A DNA stretch of 64,000 bases. Source: Kribbella monticola. GTDB taxonomy: Bacteria > Actinomycetota > Actinomycetes > Propionibacteriales > Kribbellaceae. The stretch spans positions 62,001-126,000 of the forward strand of contig NZ_QFXK01000026.1 of NCBI RefSeq assembly GCF_003261635.1. The letters are read 5' to 3'. The stretch's first letter is position 1, and the number at the start of each line of letters is the position of its first letter. The notes below the pieces were generated by a model. That model made no database searches. It saw nothing but the letters and a program-made list of their open reading frames with translations, and was not told where the DNA came from. Positions 1 to 7,846 of this stretch are shown piece after piece. A program made the position numbers and the translations under genes.

Positions 1-84
1 TCGAACGAAGCCGCTCCGGATCGAGCTCGGTACCTGCTCAGTCCGATCCTCTTCCCCGTCGAGGACCCACCGACCGGCGCGTGA
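1..84 (+). CDS. C-terminal end of an unidentified gene (partial)
   Basis: Reading from base 1, an open frame of 27 codons ends in TGA at 82-84. It encodes a tail containing RYLLSPILFPVEDPPTGA. The beginning lies outside the window and no domain can be recognised. Codon choice (mostly G or C in third position) suits a real gene. A GTG at 81 overlaps the stop in the GTGA style common in this genome, but the frame it opens runs into the opposite-strand gene and is not called. Confidence 0.4.
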   Translation, partial: SNEAAPDRARYLLSPILFPVEDPPTGA

Positions 85-248
85 CTACCAGCCGGCCGCG
101 AACCGGCGGCAAAGCATCGGATGACTCAGCCGACGTGGATGCCGGGGCGGCGGGTGGGGTCGTTTCGTGCTGGCGGATGTACGCCGCAGTCGTCGGCGGG
201 ACGACCGTCAGCTACTTCATCCTGGCCGTTGCCCAGAGCAACCGACTG

Positions 249-839
249 CTAAGGACGTGGCTTCCGGGGGCGGAAGTTCGAGCGGAATCTGGAGTCGTAC
301 TCGAGTTGCACATATCCCGAGGAGTGCACTCCGACCGCGATGCATCCCATGACGAGAAAAACGATGCCCGCACCGATCGACATGTGCCAGAAACCGGCCG
401 TGATGCCGACGAACGCCGCGGCCTGGGCGAGCGCCTTCGCGATCGTTACCGGAACGGACGAGGTGGTGCGGTGCCGGAACTCCTCCTGGCGGTTCAAGAC
501 CAGAAGCGCCGCGAGCAACGGGATCGACACTGCGAACGCGATGACACAGACCAGCGCCGACAGATCGAGTGACGTCTCGGTCAAGAACGGCTGCACCATC
601 ACCAGGCCGGAGGCGGCCAGTCCGCCGTACGTCAGGTTGGACTGCCGGATCCACTCCGCCTGGGCCGCCGGATCGGCCGCGGCCTCCTCGACCTCCTGAC
701 GGACGCGCTCGCCCTCGGCCTCGGCCAGACGCGCCTGGTCCGCCTTGTACCTCTCGTCCTCGTCCACGCCCTCATCCTCCCGATCCGGTCCGTTCAGGAT
801 CGCGTCATGGTACGTCGATGCCTGCCGGAGCAAGTCCAC
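249..839 (-). CDS. Small membrane protein, function unknown
   Basis: A protein of up to 196 residues with a charged, Glu/Asp/Arg-rich N-terminal half (about residues 18-55). About four hydrophobic segments follow between residues 68 and 175, and the tail is basic (RFRSNFRPRKPRP). This suggests a cytoplasmic coiled N-terminus in front of a membrane domain. No enzyme motif is visible. The start is uncertain. GTG at 839 has no clear ribosome binding site, whereas GTG at 767 lies 8 bases behind GGAGG and may be the true start, giving 172 residues. It is transcribed in the same direction as the DUF1048/padR genes but 66 bases beyond them, so it may be the last gene of that unit. Confidence 0.6.
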   Translation of the reverse strand: MDLLRQASTYHDAILNGPDREDEGVDEDERYKADQARLAEAEGERVRQEVEEAAADPAAQAEWIRQSNLTYGGLAASGLVMVQPFLTETSLDLSALVCVIAFAVSIPLLAALLVLNRQEEFRHRTTSSVPVTIAKALAQAAAFVGITAGFWHMSIGAGIVFLVMGCIAVGVHSSGYVQLEYDSRFRSNFRPRKPRP

Positions 840-905
840 GTCGGACCAGCGAGTCGAGGCGTCGCCAGGCAGGCGACGAACTCGATCGGCTCGAGTCTCG
901 CTGAA

Positions 906-1232
906 CTACTTCTCGGCCGCGCCGGAGTTGCGTTCGACGGATTCCTGATAGACGTCGGCGTACGTGCGCGAGTCCTTGATCAGGTCGTCGCAGAACGCGG
1001 CGACGTCGGTGCCGATGAGCTGCAGGACTCCCTTGCCGGCCGCAGCCCCTTCCTCGAAGAACTCGACCAGTCCCGAAAGCAGCGTCCCGTCCACCAAGTC
1101 AACCGGCCCGACCTTGAACAAGTACCGCTGAATCTCCTGGTAGACGATCTGGTAGTCCGGCGGCAGCGCCTTGACCCGTGCCACGTGTGCCCGCCACTGC
1201 CGCTTGCCTTCGATGATGTCCTGGATGCCCAC
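906..1232 (-). CDS. DUF1048 family protein (first copy)
   Basis: A 108-residue, mostly helical protein without membrane segments or Cys pairs. It resembles the neighbouring 118-residue protein in its pattern: an early Trp, a block with ALPPDYQ (ALPNDYR in the neighbour), then a region on a gap-filled helix (LVEFFEEGAAAGKGVLQLIGTDVAAF). These features fit DUF1048, a family of unknown biochemical function usually coded beside PadR repressors. The GTG start at 1232 follows GGGAGG with 4-5 bases of spacing. The gene begins one base after the stop of the other DUF1048 gene, so the two are translated from one message. Confidence 0.75.
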   Translation of the reverse strand: MGIQDIIEGKRQWRAHVARVKALPPDYQIVYQEIQRYLFKVGPVDLVDGTLLSGLVEFFEEGAAAGKGVLQLIGTDVAAFCDDLIKDSRTYADVYQESVERNSGAAEK

Positions 1233-1233
1233 G

Positions 1234-1590
1234 TCAGCCTCCCAGCCGTTCCAGTTTTCTCGCGACGTTCCTGTTCAACTGCTCGCGCCACTTGTCGCGA
1301 TAGCTGCGAGCCCCTACGCCGCCGGCCAGCGCCGCACTGAAGCCGACGATGTCGTCACCCACCACGTGATAGATGCTCTGCCCATCGGCCGCCGACTCCT
1401 CGAGCAGCCCCAGCGCACCGTCGAGAATCGGCATCAGGTTCCTGCCGGTGAAGTCGGAGTACGGCGACAGATGCGTCTTGATCTCGTCCCACGCCGCCCG
1501 GTAGTCGTTCGGCAGCGCCTCGGCCCTAGCCTCGAACGCCTTCCACTCCCTGGTCAGATCACTGCCGGTGATGGTCTCCCAGAAGTTCAT
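1234..1590 (-). CDS. DUF1048 family protein (second copy)
   Basis: A 118-residue protein starting MNFWETITGSDLTREWK. It belongs to the same family as the downstream neighbour and has the shared ALPNDYRAAWDEIKTHL block. The ATG at 1590 overlaps the padR stop (ATGA), and a GGAGGGCGGG stretch sits just upstream, so this start is well supported. PadR-DUF1048 pairs are common in Gram-positive bacteria. The family is thought to act with the regulator or as its regulated product, but no activity is established. Two tandem copies behind one PadR suggest a heteromeric or duplicated partner. Confidence 0.8.
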   Translation of the reverse strand: MNFWETITGSDLTREWKAFEARAEALPNDYRAAWDEIKTHLSPYSDFTGRNLMPILDGALGLLEESAADGQSIYHVVGDDIVGFSAALAGGVGARSYRDKWREQLNRNVARKLERLGG

Positions 1591-1949
1591 CTCCCGCCCT
1601 CCTTGAGCTTGTCGATCCGGGTTTTCACATACGTCCACTTCGCCCAGAACGTCGCGAGCTCCGCACGTCCCGCGTCGTTGAGCGCATAGAACTTGCGCGG
1701 CGGCCCCTGCTCGGACGGCCGTTTCGTCACCTGGACCAGTCCGTTCCTCTCCAGCCGCAGCAAGATCGTGTACACCGTCCCCTCGACCACATCGGCGAAG
1801 CCCAACTCGTTCAGCCGACGCGTGATGGCATACCCGTAGGTCTCCTCGCGCCCGATGATCTCCAGCACGCAGCCCTCGAGCGTGCCCTTGAGCAACTCCG
1901 TCAGGTCCTCCACCGCGCCCTTTTCCATTCCTCCGGTACTCAGTGACAC
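1587..1949 (-). CDS. PadR family transcriptional regulator
   Basis: A 113-120 residue winged-helix repressor of the short PadR-s2 type. The N-terminal part has the typical LLKGTLEGCVLEIIGREETYGYAI pattern, followed by VVEGTVYTILLRLERNGLV (recognition helix and wing) and GPPRKFYALNDAGR. It probably represses its own operon with the two DUF1048 genes. The start is unclear. GTG at 1949 lies inside a palindrome, while ATG at 1928 has GGAGGA only one base before it, which is too close to serve. Initiation at the GTG of a leaderless message is possible. The C-terminus overlaps the next gene by four bases. Confidence 0.88.
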   Translation of the reverse strand: MSLSTGGMEKGAVEDLTELLKGTLEGCVLEIIGREETYGYAITRRLNELGFADVVEGTVYTILLRLERNGLVQVTKRPSEQGPPRKFYALNDAGRAELATFWAKWTYVKTRIDKLKEGGR

Positions 1950-1984
1950 CGAGTACCACTACACGGTACCACGTAGTAGTGGTA
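1935..1984. promoter_or_regulatory. Two adjacent palindromes in front of padR (probable operator)
   Basis: Positions 1935-1957 form a near-perfect 23-bp palindrome: GGTACTC and GAGTACC arms, inner GTG/CAC, one mismatch on each side of the centre. It shares bases with a second dyad, TACCACTAC (1954-1962) and GTAGTGGTA (1976-1984), nine perfect base pairs. The two dyads lie over and directly upstream of the padR start, the usual place for autoregulatory PadR binding. Confidence 0.6.
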
Positions 1985-2152
1985 ATGCGGCGTCAGCCAA
2001 CGTGCACCCCTGATTGCTTTCCGAACCGTGCCGTGGCTCTTCGTTGCCACAGTCATTCCGGTGTCAAGACAGCATCAGGATTCGTCCGGTCCGTGTTAGG
2101 AACGCGTCAACGTCAAGCGTGTGACCGGCTCGACGCCGGTTGGCTAGAGCCC

Positions 2153-4123
2153 GTGAACCGGATCCTGCAACTGCCCAAGCGTCTTCTGGTCGGTCGCCCG
2201 ATCCGCACCGAACTGATGGGCGATCAACTGCTGCCCAAGAAGCTCGCCCTTCCGGTCTTCTGCAGCGACCCGTTGTCGTCGAACGCCTACGCGACCGAAG
2301 AGATCCTGCTGATGCTCAGCCTCGGTGGGCTGGCCCTCTTCCACCTCACCTGGTGGGTCGCGGCGGCGGTGATCCTCCTGCTGCTCGTGGTCGTCGCTTC
2401 GTACCGGCAGACCTGCTACGCCTATCCCAACGGCGGCGGCGCGTACGCCGTGGCCGGAGCGAACCTGGGCCGGGACGCATCCCTGGTCGCCGCCAGCGCG
2501 CTGCTCGTCGACTACGTGCTCACGGTTGCCGTCTCGGTGGCCGCCGGCGTCGCGAACATCGTGTCGGCTTTTCCGGCGCTGGCGCCTCACGTCGTCGGGG
2601 TTTCGATCGGCCTGATTGCGATCCTGGCGTTGATGAATCTGCGTGGCGTTCGAGAATCCGGCACCGTGTTCGCGATCCCGACGTACGGCTTCGTGATCGG
2701 CGTCTTCGCCATGCTGGCCGTCGGTCTGACCCGGATGATCGGCGGCGACGCCCCGACGGCCGAATCGGCGGCGTACGGCGTACGGCCTGATCACCATGCG
2801 AGCGGGCTGCTGCTGATCGCCCTCGTACTACGGGCCTTCGCGTCCGGTTGTACTGCGCTGACGGGCGTGGAGGCGGTGAGCAATGGCGTCCCGCACTTCA
2901 GGAAGCCCAAGAGCCGGAACGCGGCCGACACCCTCGCGATCATGGGCGGCCTGACGGTCACCATGTTCGCGGGCCTGACCGCGCTCGCGCTGGCCACGCA
3001 CGTGCACGTGGTCGACGACACCGCAAGGCTGATCGGAGCGCCCGACGGCTACAAGCAGCGCACAGTGATCGCCCAGCTCGGTGCGTCCGTGTTCGGATCA
3101 CACTCGATCTTCTTCTACCTCGTCCAGGCCTTCACCGCCGCGATCCTGGTGCTGGCGGCCAACACCGCCTTCAACGGATTCCCGATCCTCGCCTCCATCC
3201 TCGGCGGCGACGGCTACCTGCCTCGCCAGCTGCACCGCCGCGGCGACCGGCTGGTGTTCAGCAACGGCATCGTCATCTTGTCCGCGCTCGCCGGACTGCT
3301 CATCTGGGCCTTCGACGCCAGCACCACCCGCTTGATCCAGCTGTACATCATCGGCGTCTTCGTCTCGTTCACCCTCAGTCAATGGGGAATGGTGCGGCAC
3401 TGGACGACCCGGCTGCAACCGGCGGACGGCCCGCGCCCAGCTCCGGCCGACCGCAGATCGATGCATCGGTCGAGGGTGATCAACGGCGTCGGCGCAGTGT
3501 TCACCGGCCTGGTGCTCATCGTCGTGCTGATCACCAAGTTCACCCACGGCGCGTGGATCGTGGTGCTGGCCATGCCGGCTCTCTACCTGCTGATGCGCGG
3601 GATCCGGCGCCACTACGACCGGATCGCGGTCGAGACGACGCCGCGGCCCGACGGCACGGCGATGCCGTCCCGGATCCACGGCGTCGTCCTGGTCTCGAAG
3701 CTGCACTCGCCGACGTTGCGTGCACTCGCTTTCGCTCGCGCCACCCGCCCGACCACTCTGACCGCGGTGACGGTTCAGCAGAACGCAGACGAAACGGATG
3801 CGCTGGTCCGGGAGTGGGACGAGCGTGGCATTCCGGTGCCGTTGAAGATCCTGAGTTCGCCGTACCGCGACATCACCGGCCCGGTCCTTGCCTATGTCAA
3901 GGACATCAACACCTTGAGCCCGCGCGATGTCGTCTGCGTGTTCATCCCCGAGTACGTCGTGGGGCATTGGTGGGAGCAGTTGCTGCACAACCAGAGCGCG
4001 CTGCGCCTGAAGGCGCGCCTGTTGTTCCAGCCCGGGGTGATGGTCACCAACGTGCCCTGGCAGATGGGATCAGCCGATGTCGGCCAGTCAGGCGACAACC
4101 ACAAATCAGCCGTGCAACGCTGA
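2153..4123 (+). CDS. APC-superfamily permease, KimA-like (probable potassium or amino-acid importer)
   Basis: 656 residues. A cytosolic N-terminus leads to DPLSSNAYATEEIL (residues 39-52), the unwound TM1 signature of the KimA/YdaO branch, followed by about 12 membrane helices to roughly residue 480. The last 150 residues form a soluble domain (RIHGVVLVSKLHSPTLRAL and onward) like the C-terminal cytosolic domain of KimA. GTG at 2153 was chosen because it directly precedes the conserved NRILQLPKR start. The frame is open further upstream, but that part contains no family-like sequence. Five bases separate it from a KdpD-type kinase gene, so the operon context (permease plus KdpDE-type sensor) points to K+ uptake. 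Amino-acid transport cannot be excluded. Confidence 0.85.
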   Translation: MNRILQLPKRLLVGRPIRTELMGDQLLPKKLALPVFCSDPLSSNAYATEEILLMLSLGGLALFHLTWWVAAAVILLLLVVVASYRQTCYAYPNGGGAYAVAGANLGRDASLVAASALLVDYVLTVAVSVAAGVANIVSAFPALAPHVVGVSIGLIAILALMNLRGVRESGTVFAIPTYGFVIGVFAMLAVGLTRMIGGDAPTAESAAYGVRPDHHASGLLLIALVLRAFASGCTALTGVEAVSNGVPHFRKPKSRNAADTLAIMGGLTVTMFAGLTALALATHVHVVDDTARLIGAPDGYKQRTVIAQLGASVFGSHSIFFYLVQAFTAAILVLAANTAFNGFPILASILGGDGYLPRQLHRRGDRLVFSNGIVILSALAGLLIWAFDASTTRLIQLYIIGVFVSFTLSQWGMVRHWTTRLQPADGPRPAPADRRSMHRSRVINGVGAVFTGLVLIVVLITKFTHGAWIVVLAMPALYLLMRGIRRHYDRIAVETTPRPDGTAMPSRIHGVVLVSKLHSPTLRALAFARATRPTTLTAVTVQQNADETDALVREWDERGIPVPLKILSSPYRDITGPVLAYVKDINTLSPRDVVCVFIPEYVVGHWWEQLLHNQSALRLKARLLFQPGVMVTNVPWQMGSADVGQSGDNHKSAVQR

Positions 4124-4128
4124 TCACC

Positions 4129-5574
4129 GTGACTCAGGACGAGATCGCACAGCCATCGCCGCAGCCGGCGGCCGATGACGCGCGAACCGGAGTACGGGCG
4201 CTTCCCCGGCCTTCGGCCGGTCTGTCCCCCGCGCGCCGCTGGGGAGGCATCGCGGTCGCAGGGGTCGGCCTGCCGACCGCGACCGCGGTACTTGTCGAGC
4301 TACGGGCCCAACTGGCACTCGAAAGCGTGCTCCTGCTCTATCTGCTGGCAGTGGTGCTCGTCGCCGTCGTCGGCGGCGTTCTTCCGGCTGTCATCGCTGC
4401 GATCTTGTCGGTCCTGCTCGCCAACTACTACTTCACCCCGCCGTTCCACACGCTGTTCGTGGAGCAACGTGACAGCGTCATCGCCCTGGTCGTGTTCGTG
4501 CTCGTCGCGCTGACCGTCAGCATCACCGTGGACCTGGCTGCCCGCCGCCGCGCCGCCGCGGTCCGGAGCCGGCTGGAGGCGGAGATGCTGGCCAGGCTCG
4601 CTGCCCAGCCGGTCACCGATCAGTCCCTCACCGGCGTGCTGGAAGAGGTTCGTCACACCTTCGCGATGACCTCGGTCGCCTTGCTGGTACGTCGTGGCGA
4701 GGAGGACGAGATCGGCGCACTCGTCGGTCCGCCACTCGCAGGCCGGCCGGCCATCACGGCGTACGCCGGCCCCGGTCTGAGACTGGTTGCCGAGGGCCCC
4801 GAACTCTTCGCCGAGGACCGCAGCCTCCTGAACCGGCTCGCCGCGACAGCGGCCCGGGCCTGGGACGGACAACAACTCGCCGGTCAGGCCCGCGGACTCG
4901 CCGAGGTCGACCGGCTGCGGACCGCGCTGCTGGCAGCCGTCGGCCACGACCTGCGCACACCACTCGCGGGGATCAAGGCAGCCGTATCCAGTCTCCGCCA
5001 GCAGGACGTGACCTGGACCGATACTGAACAGGCCGAGCTGCACGCGACCATCGAAGAGTCCGCCGACCGGCTCGATGACCTGATCGCGAACCTGCTCGCG
5101 ATGAGCCGCCTGCAGGCCGGGGCGCTCTCGGTCCATGTCGTCGCGACCGCCGTGGATGAAGTTGTCGCCCGGGCACTGATCCACATCCACGCCGGCGACA
5201 TCCACGTCGACGTGCCCGACAACCTGCCACCGGCGCTGATCGACCCGGGTCTGCTGGAACGCGTCGTCGCCAACCTGGTCGACAACGCGCGCCGCCACTC
5301 ACCACCCGGCACCCCCGTTCAGGTGAGCGCCGAAGTAGACCCACCCTCGATGGTTCTGCGCGTCTCCGACGCCGGACCGGGCGTCGCTGCCGAGGACCAG
5401 GACCGGATGTTCGCGCCGTTCCAGCGGCTCGACGACCGGACCACCGGAGTCGGAGTCGGCCTCGGCCTCGCCTTGGCCCGCGGATTCACCGAGGCCATGG
5501 GTGGCACCATCGTCCCGTCCGAAACGCCTGGCGGAGGACTCACCATGACCCTCACCTTGCGGCTGGCGCCATGA
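4129..5574 (+). CDS. kdpD: KdpD-type sensor histidine kinase lacking the N-terminal KdpD/USP domains
   Basis: 481 residues. After about 40 polar residues come the DUF4118 membrane helices of KdpD (residues 41-135; ANYYFTPPFHTLFV is typical). A GAF-like segment (150-255) and the kinase core follow. The phosphorylated histidine is about residue 273 in AAVGHDLRTPLAG. The N box is NLVDNARRHSPPG, and the G boxes are DAGPGVA and GVGLGLALARG. Full KdpD is about 850-900 residues and begins with the KdpD and USP domains, which are absent here. The GTG start at 4129 follows the permease stop by five bases, and the end overlaps the regulator gene by four. No kdpFABC is present nearby. Confidence 0.9.
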   Translation: MTQDEIAQPSPQPAADDARTGVRALPRPSAGLSPARRWGGIAVAGVGLPTATAVLVELRAQLALESVLLLYLLAVVLVAVVGGVLPAVIAAILSVLLANYYFTPPFHTLFVEQRDSVIALVVFVLVALTVSITVDLAARRRAAAVRSRLEAEMLARLAAQPVTDQSLTGVLEEVRHTFAMTSVALLVRRGEEDEIGALVGPPLAGRPAITAYAGPGLRLVAEGPELFAEDRSLLNRLAATAARAWDGQQLAGQARGLAEVDRLRTALLAAVGHDLRTPLAGIKAAVSSLRQQDVTWTDTEQAELHATIEESADRLDDLIANLLAMSRLQAGALSVHVVATAVDEVVARALIHIHAGDIHVDVPDNLPPALIDPGLLERVVANLVDNARRHSPPGTPVQVSAEVDPPSMVLRVSDAGPGVAAEDQDRMFAPFQRLDDRTTGVGVGLGLALARGFTEAMGGTIVPSETPGGGLTMTLTLRLAP

Positions 5575-6245
5575 CCCGGATCCTGATCGTCGACGACGAC
5601 ACCCAACTGCTGCGAGCACTCAGGATCAACCTGCGCGCCCGCCAGTACGACGTCGACCTCGCACCCGACGGCAGCACGGCACTCACAGCCGCCGCGCGCC
5701 ATCCACCGGACCTCGTGATCCTCGACCTCGGCTTGCCGGACCTGGACGGCATCGAGGTCATCCACGCCCTCCGCGGCTGGTCGAGCACGCCGATCGTGGT
5801 GCTGTCGGCCCGCGGCGCGCAAGCGGAGAAGGTCACCGCCCTCGACGCCGGCGCCGACGACTACATCACCAAGCCATTCGGCATGGACGAGCTCCTCGCC
5901 CGCATCCGCTCCGCGCTGCGCCGGGCGACGCCTGCCGACACAACCGTCGTCATCGAAACCGACGCCTTCACCATCGACCTGGCCACCAAACGACTCACCA
6001 CCGCCGAGGGCGACGTCCGCCTCACCCCCACCGAATGGCACCTGCTCGAGATTCTCGTCCGCAATCCCGGCAAACTCATCAGCCAGCAACAATTGCTCCG
6101 CGAAGTCTGGGGCCCGAACTACGAGACCGAAACGAATTACCTCCGCGTCTACATAGCCCAACTCCGGCGCAAACTCGAACTCGAGCCCTCCAGACCCCGC
6201 CACCTCCTCACCGAACCAGGCATGGGCTACCGCTTCCAGCCATAA
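5571..6245 (+). CDS. kdpE: KdpE-type OmpR-family response regulator
   Basis: 224 residues. The receiver domain has the acidic pair DDD (8-10), phosphoacceptor Asp52 in VILDLGLPDLDG and the lysine in DYITKPFGMDE. The winged-helix DNA-binding domain (about 125-224) ends with LLREVWGPNYETETNYLRVYIAQLRRKLE, closely matching KdpE. It overlaps the kinase stop by ATGA, so the pair is translationally coupled. It probably controls the permease operon itself, because no Kdp ATPase genes are in the window. Confidence 0.93.
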   Translation: MTRILIVDDDTQLLRALRINLRARQYDVDLAPDGSTALTAAARHPPDLVILDLGLPDLDGIEVIHALRGWSSTPIVVLSARGAQAEKVTALDAGADDYITKPFGMDELLARIRSALRRATPADTTVVIETDAFTIDLATKRLTTAEGDVRLTPTEWHLLEILVRNPGKLISQQQLLREVWGPNYETETNYLRVYIAQLRRKLELEPSRPRHLLTEPGMGYRFQP

Positions 6246-6413
6246 ACCCAGTTTCCGCGCTGACGTGGCGACATCCAGCGAACTGCACTGGGACTCAGCC
6301 GGCCTCCACCAACAGTTGCAACCGACGCCGCAACCCAACCACCGGAAGCCGCCACGGCAGGAGCGGCGGACCGGGGTGCATGGGAGCGCCGACGCAGGAG
6401 GTGCGTGGTGGGT

Positions 6414-7730
6414 TTACCTGATGCGCATCCCGGAGATTGCGCGCGAGATGACCAGGCGCTGGATCTCGGAGGTGCCTTCGAAGATGGTGTAGATCTTGGC
6501 GTCTCGGTGCATGCGTTCTACGGGGTACTCGCGGGTGTAGCCGTTGCCGCCGAGGATTTGGATGGCTTCTTCGGTGACCTTGACGGCGACCTCGCCGGCC
6601 TTGAGTTTCGCCATCGAGCCTTCGCCGTTGCGGTAGTCGGGGGTCTCGCCGCGCATCAGGGCGGCCGACATGTTGGCGGCCCGCCAGACCAGCAGGCGCG
6701 CGGCGTCGATCTCGAGGGCCATGTCGGCGAGTTTGAAGGCGATGCCCTGGTTGTCGATGATCGGGCGACCGAACTGCTCGCGGCCCTTGGCGTAGTCGAG
6801 AGCTACCTCGTACGCCGCGCGCGCGATCCCGATCGCCTGGGCGCCGACCAGGTGGCGGGTCATCTCGAACGTCGCCATCGAGGCGTTCCGGGCGCGTTCG
6901 CCGTCCTTCGGTGCACGGGCGGCAGCGAGCCGGGTGTCCAGTTTCTCCTTGCCACCAAGGACATTCGCGGCCGGGATCCGGACATTGTCGAAGAAGACGT
7001 CGGCCGTATGAGACGCGCGGAGACCGTGCTTGCGCAGCTTGGTCCCCTGTTCGAGGCCGGTCACCTCGGTACGCGGTACGACGAAAGCCGCCTGCCCCTT
7101 GGTCCCCAGTGAAGGATCGACCGTCGCGACGACGACGTGGATGTCGGCGATGCCGCCGTTCGTGGCCCACGCCTTCTGACCGTTGATCACCCACTCGTCG
7201 GTCTTCTCGTCGTACGTCGCCCTTGTGCGGATCGCCGAGACGTCGGAGCCGGCGCCAGGCTCGGAGGAGCAGAAGGCAGCGACCACCACGTCGTCCGGCG
7301 TGCCGTAGCAGCGGGGAAGCCACTGGCTCCACTGCTCGGGAGTGCCGTTGGAGAAGATCGCCGAACTGGCCAGGCCCGTGCCCATCAGCGACATGCCGAT
7401 GCCGGCGTCGCCCCAGAACAACTCCTCGTGGACCAGCGGCATCAGCAGGCCGGACGGGTCGATGAAGAGGTTCACGTTCGCGTCGAGCCCGTACAGGCCG
7501 ATCTTCGCGGCCTCCTGGATCACCGGCCAGGGGGTGCTCTCGCGCTCGTCCCACTCGGACGCGGCCGGCCGGATCACCGAGGCGGCGAAGTCGTGCGCCC
7601 AGCCCTGGATCTCCTTCTGCTCGTCGTTCAGGGCGAGCGAGAAGGTGCTCCAGCCCGGCTTGGACCGCTCGGCGGCGAGCTCGCCGGCCAGGGCCATCAC
7701 GTCGGCCGACAGTGCGGGAGACTCGGTCAT
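6414..7730 (-). CDS. Acyl-CoA dehydrogenase (FAD dependent)
   Basis: 438 residues covering the full acyl-CoA dehydrogenase fold: N-terminal helices, the middle beta domain with FCSSEPGAGSDVSAIRT and INGQKAWATNGGIAD, and the C-terminal helical domain with YAKGREQFGRPI, ILGGNGYTREYPVERMHRD and YTIFEGTSEIQR. The catalytic base is the glutamate in FEGTSE, about residue 418. It makes the 2,3-double bond in acyl-CoA during beta-oxidation, passing electrons to ETF. It is divergent from the tetR-thiolase-fabG4-maoC operon and shares its control region, which suggests joint regulation. The exact substrate chain is not evident. Confidence 0.93.
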   Translation of the reverse strand: MTESPALSADVMALAGELAAERSKPGWSTFSLALNDEQKEIQGWAHDFAASVIRPAASEWDERESTPWPVIQEAAKIGLYGLDANVNLFIDPSGLLMPLVHEELFWGDAGIGMSLMGTGLASSAIFSNGTPEQWSQWLPRCYGTPDDVVVAAFCSSEPGAGSDVSAIRTRATYDEKTDEWVINGQKAWATNGGIADIHVVVATVDPSLGTKGQAAFVVPRTEVTGLEQGTKLRKHGLRASHTADVFFDNVRIPAANVLGGKEKLDTRLAAARAPKDGERARNASMATFEMTRHLVGAQAIGIARAAYEVALDYAKGREQFGRPIIDNQGIAFKLADMALEIDAARLLVWRAANMSAALMRGETPDYRNGEGSMAKLKAGEVAVKVTEEAIQILGGNGYTREYPVERMHRDAKIYTIFEGTSEIQRLVISRAISGMRIR

Positions 7731-7785
7731 GCGCTTTCCTCCGACAGCTTGCAGGGGTGGTCGAACGAGCAGTACGGGCAGTGAT

Positions 7786-7803
7786 GTTACCCACGAGTGT
7801 AAC
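7786..7803. promoter_or_regulatory. Inverted repeat GTTAC-N8-GTAAC between acyl-CoA dehydrogenase and tetR
   Basis: Arms GTTAC (7786-7790) and GTAAC (7799-7803) lie in the 116-base divergent gap, just upstream of the proposed -35 box of tetR and 56 bases before the dehydrogenase start. Size and place suit a TetR operator controlling both directions. The arms are only five bases, so chance is possible. Confidence 0.4.
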
Positions 7804-7809
7804 TATCGT

Positions 7810-7840
7810 TTGCACCGAGGGGTACCGCTGTGACTAAGAT
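7810..7840 (+). promoter_or_regulatory. Promoter of tetR, probably leaderless
   Basis: TTGCAC at 7810-7815 and TAAGAT at 7835-7840 are separated by 19 bases. The -10 box ends six bases before the ATG at 7847, so transcription would begin at or next to the start codon, giving a leaderless message. Confidence 0.5.
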
Positions 7841-7846
7841 CGGTGC

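Noticed and set aside
81..572. Open plus-strand frame starting at a GTG that overlaps the first partial gene
   Set aside because: It overlaps the minus-strand membrane-protein gene by more than 300 bases, and the overlapping part is Arg/Asp-rich shadow sequence. Only the first 50 codons look at all protein-like.
1943..2152. Longer start for the KimA-like permease
   Set aside because: The extra 70 residues have no family-like sequence and would place the start inside the padR palindromes. GTG 2153 fits the conserved N-terminus.
4300..5298. Long antisense frame opposite the kdpD-type gene
   Set aside because: GC-rich DNA leaves long open frames opposite real genes. The product is low-complexity, and the opposite strand encodes a clear kinase.
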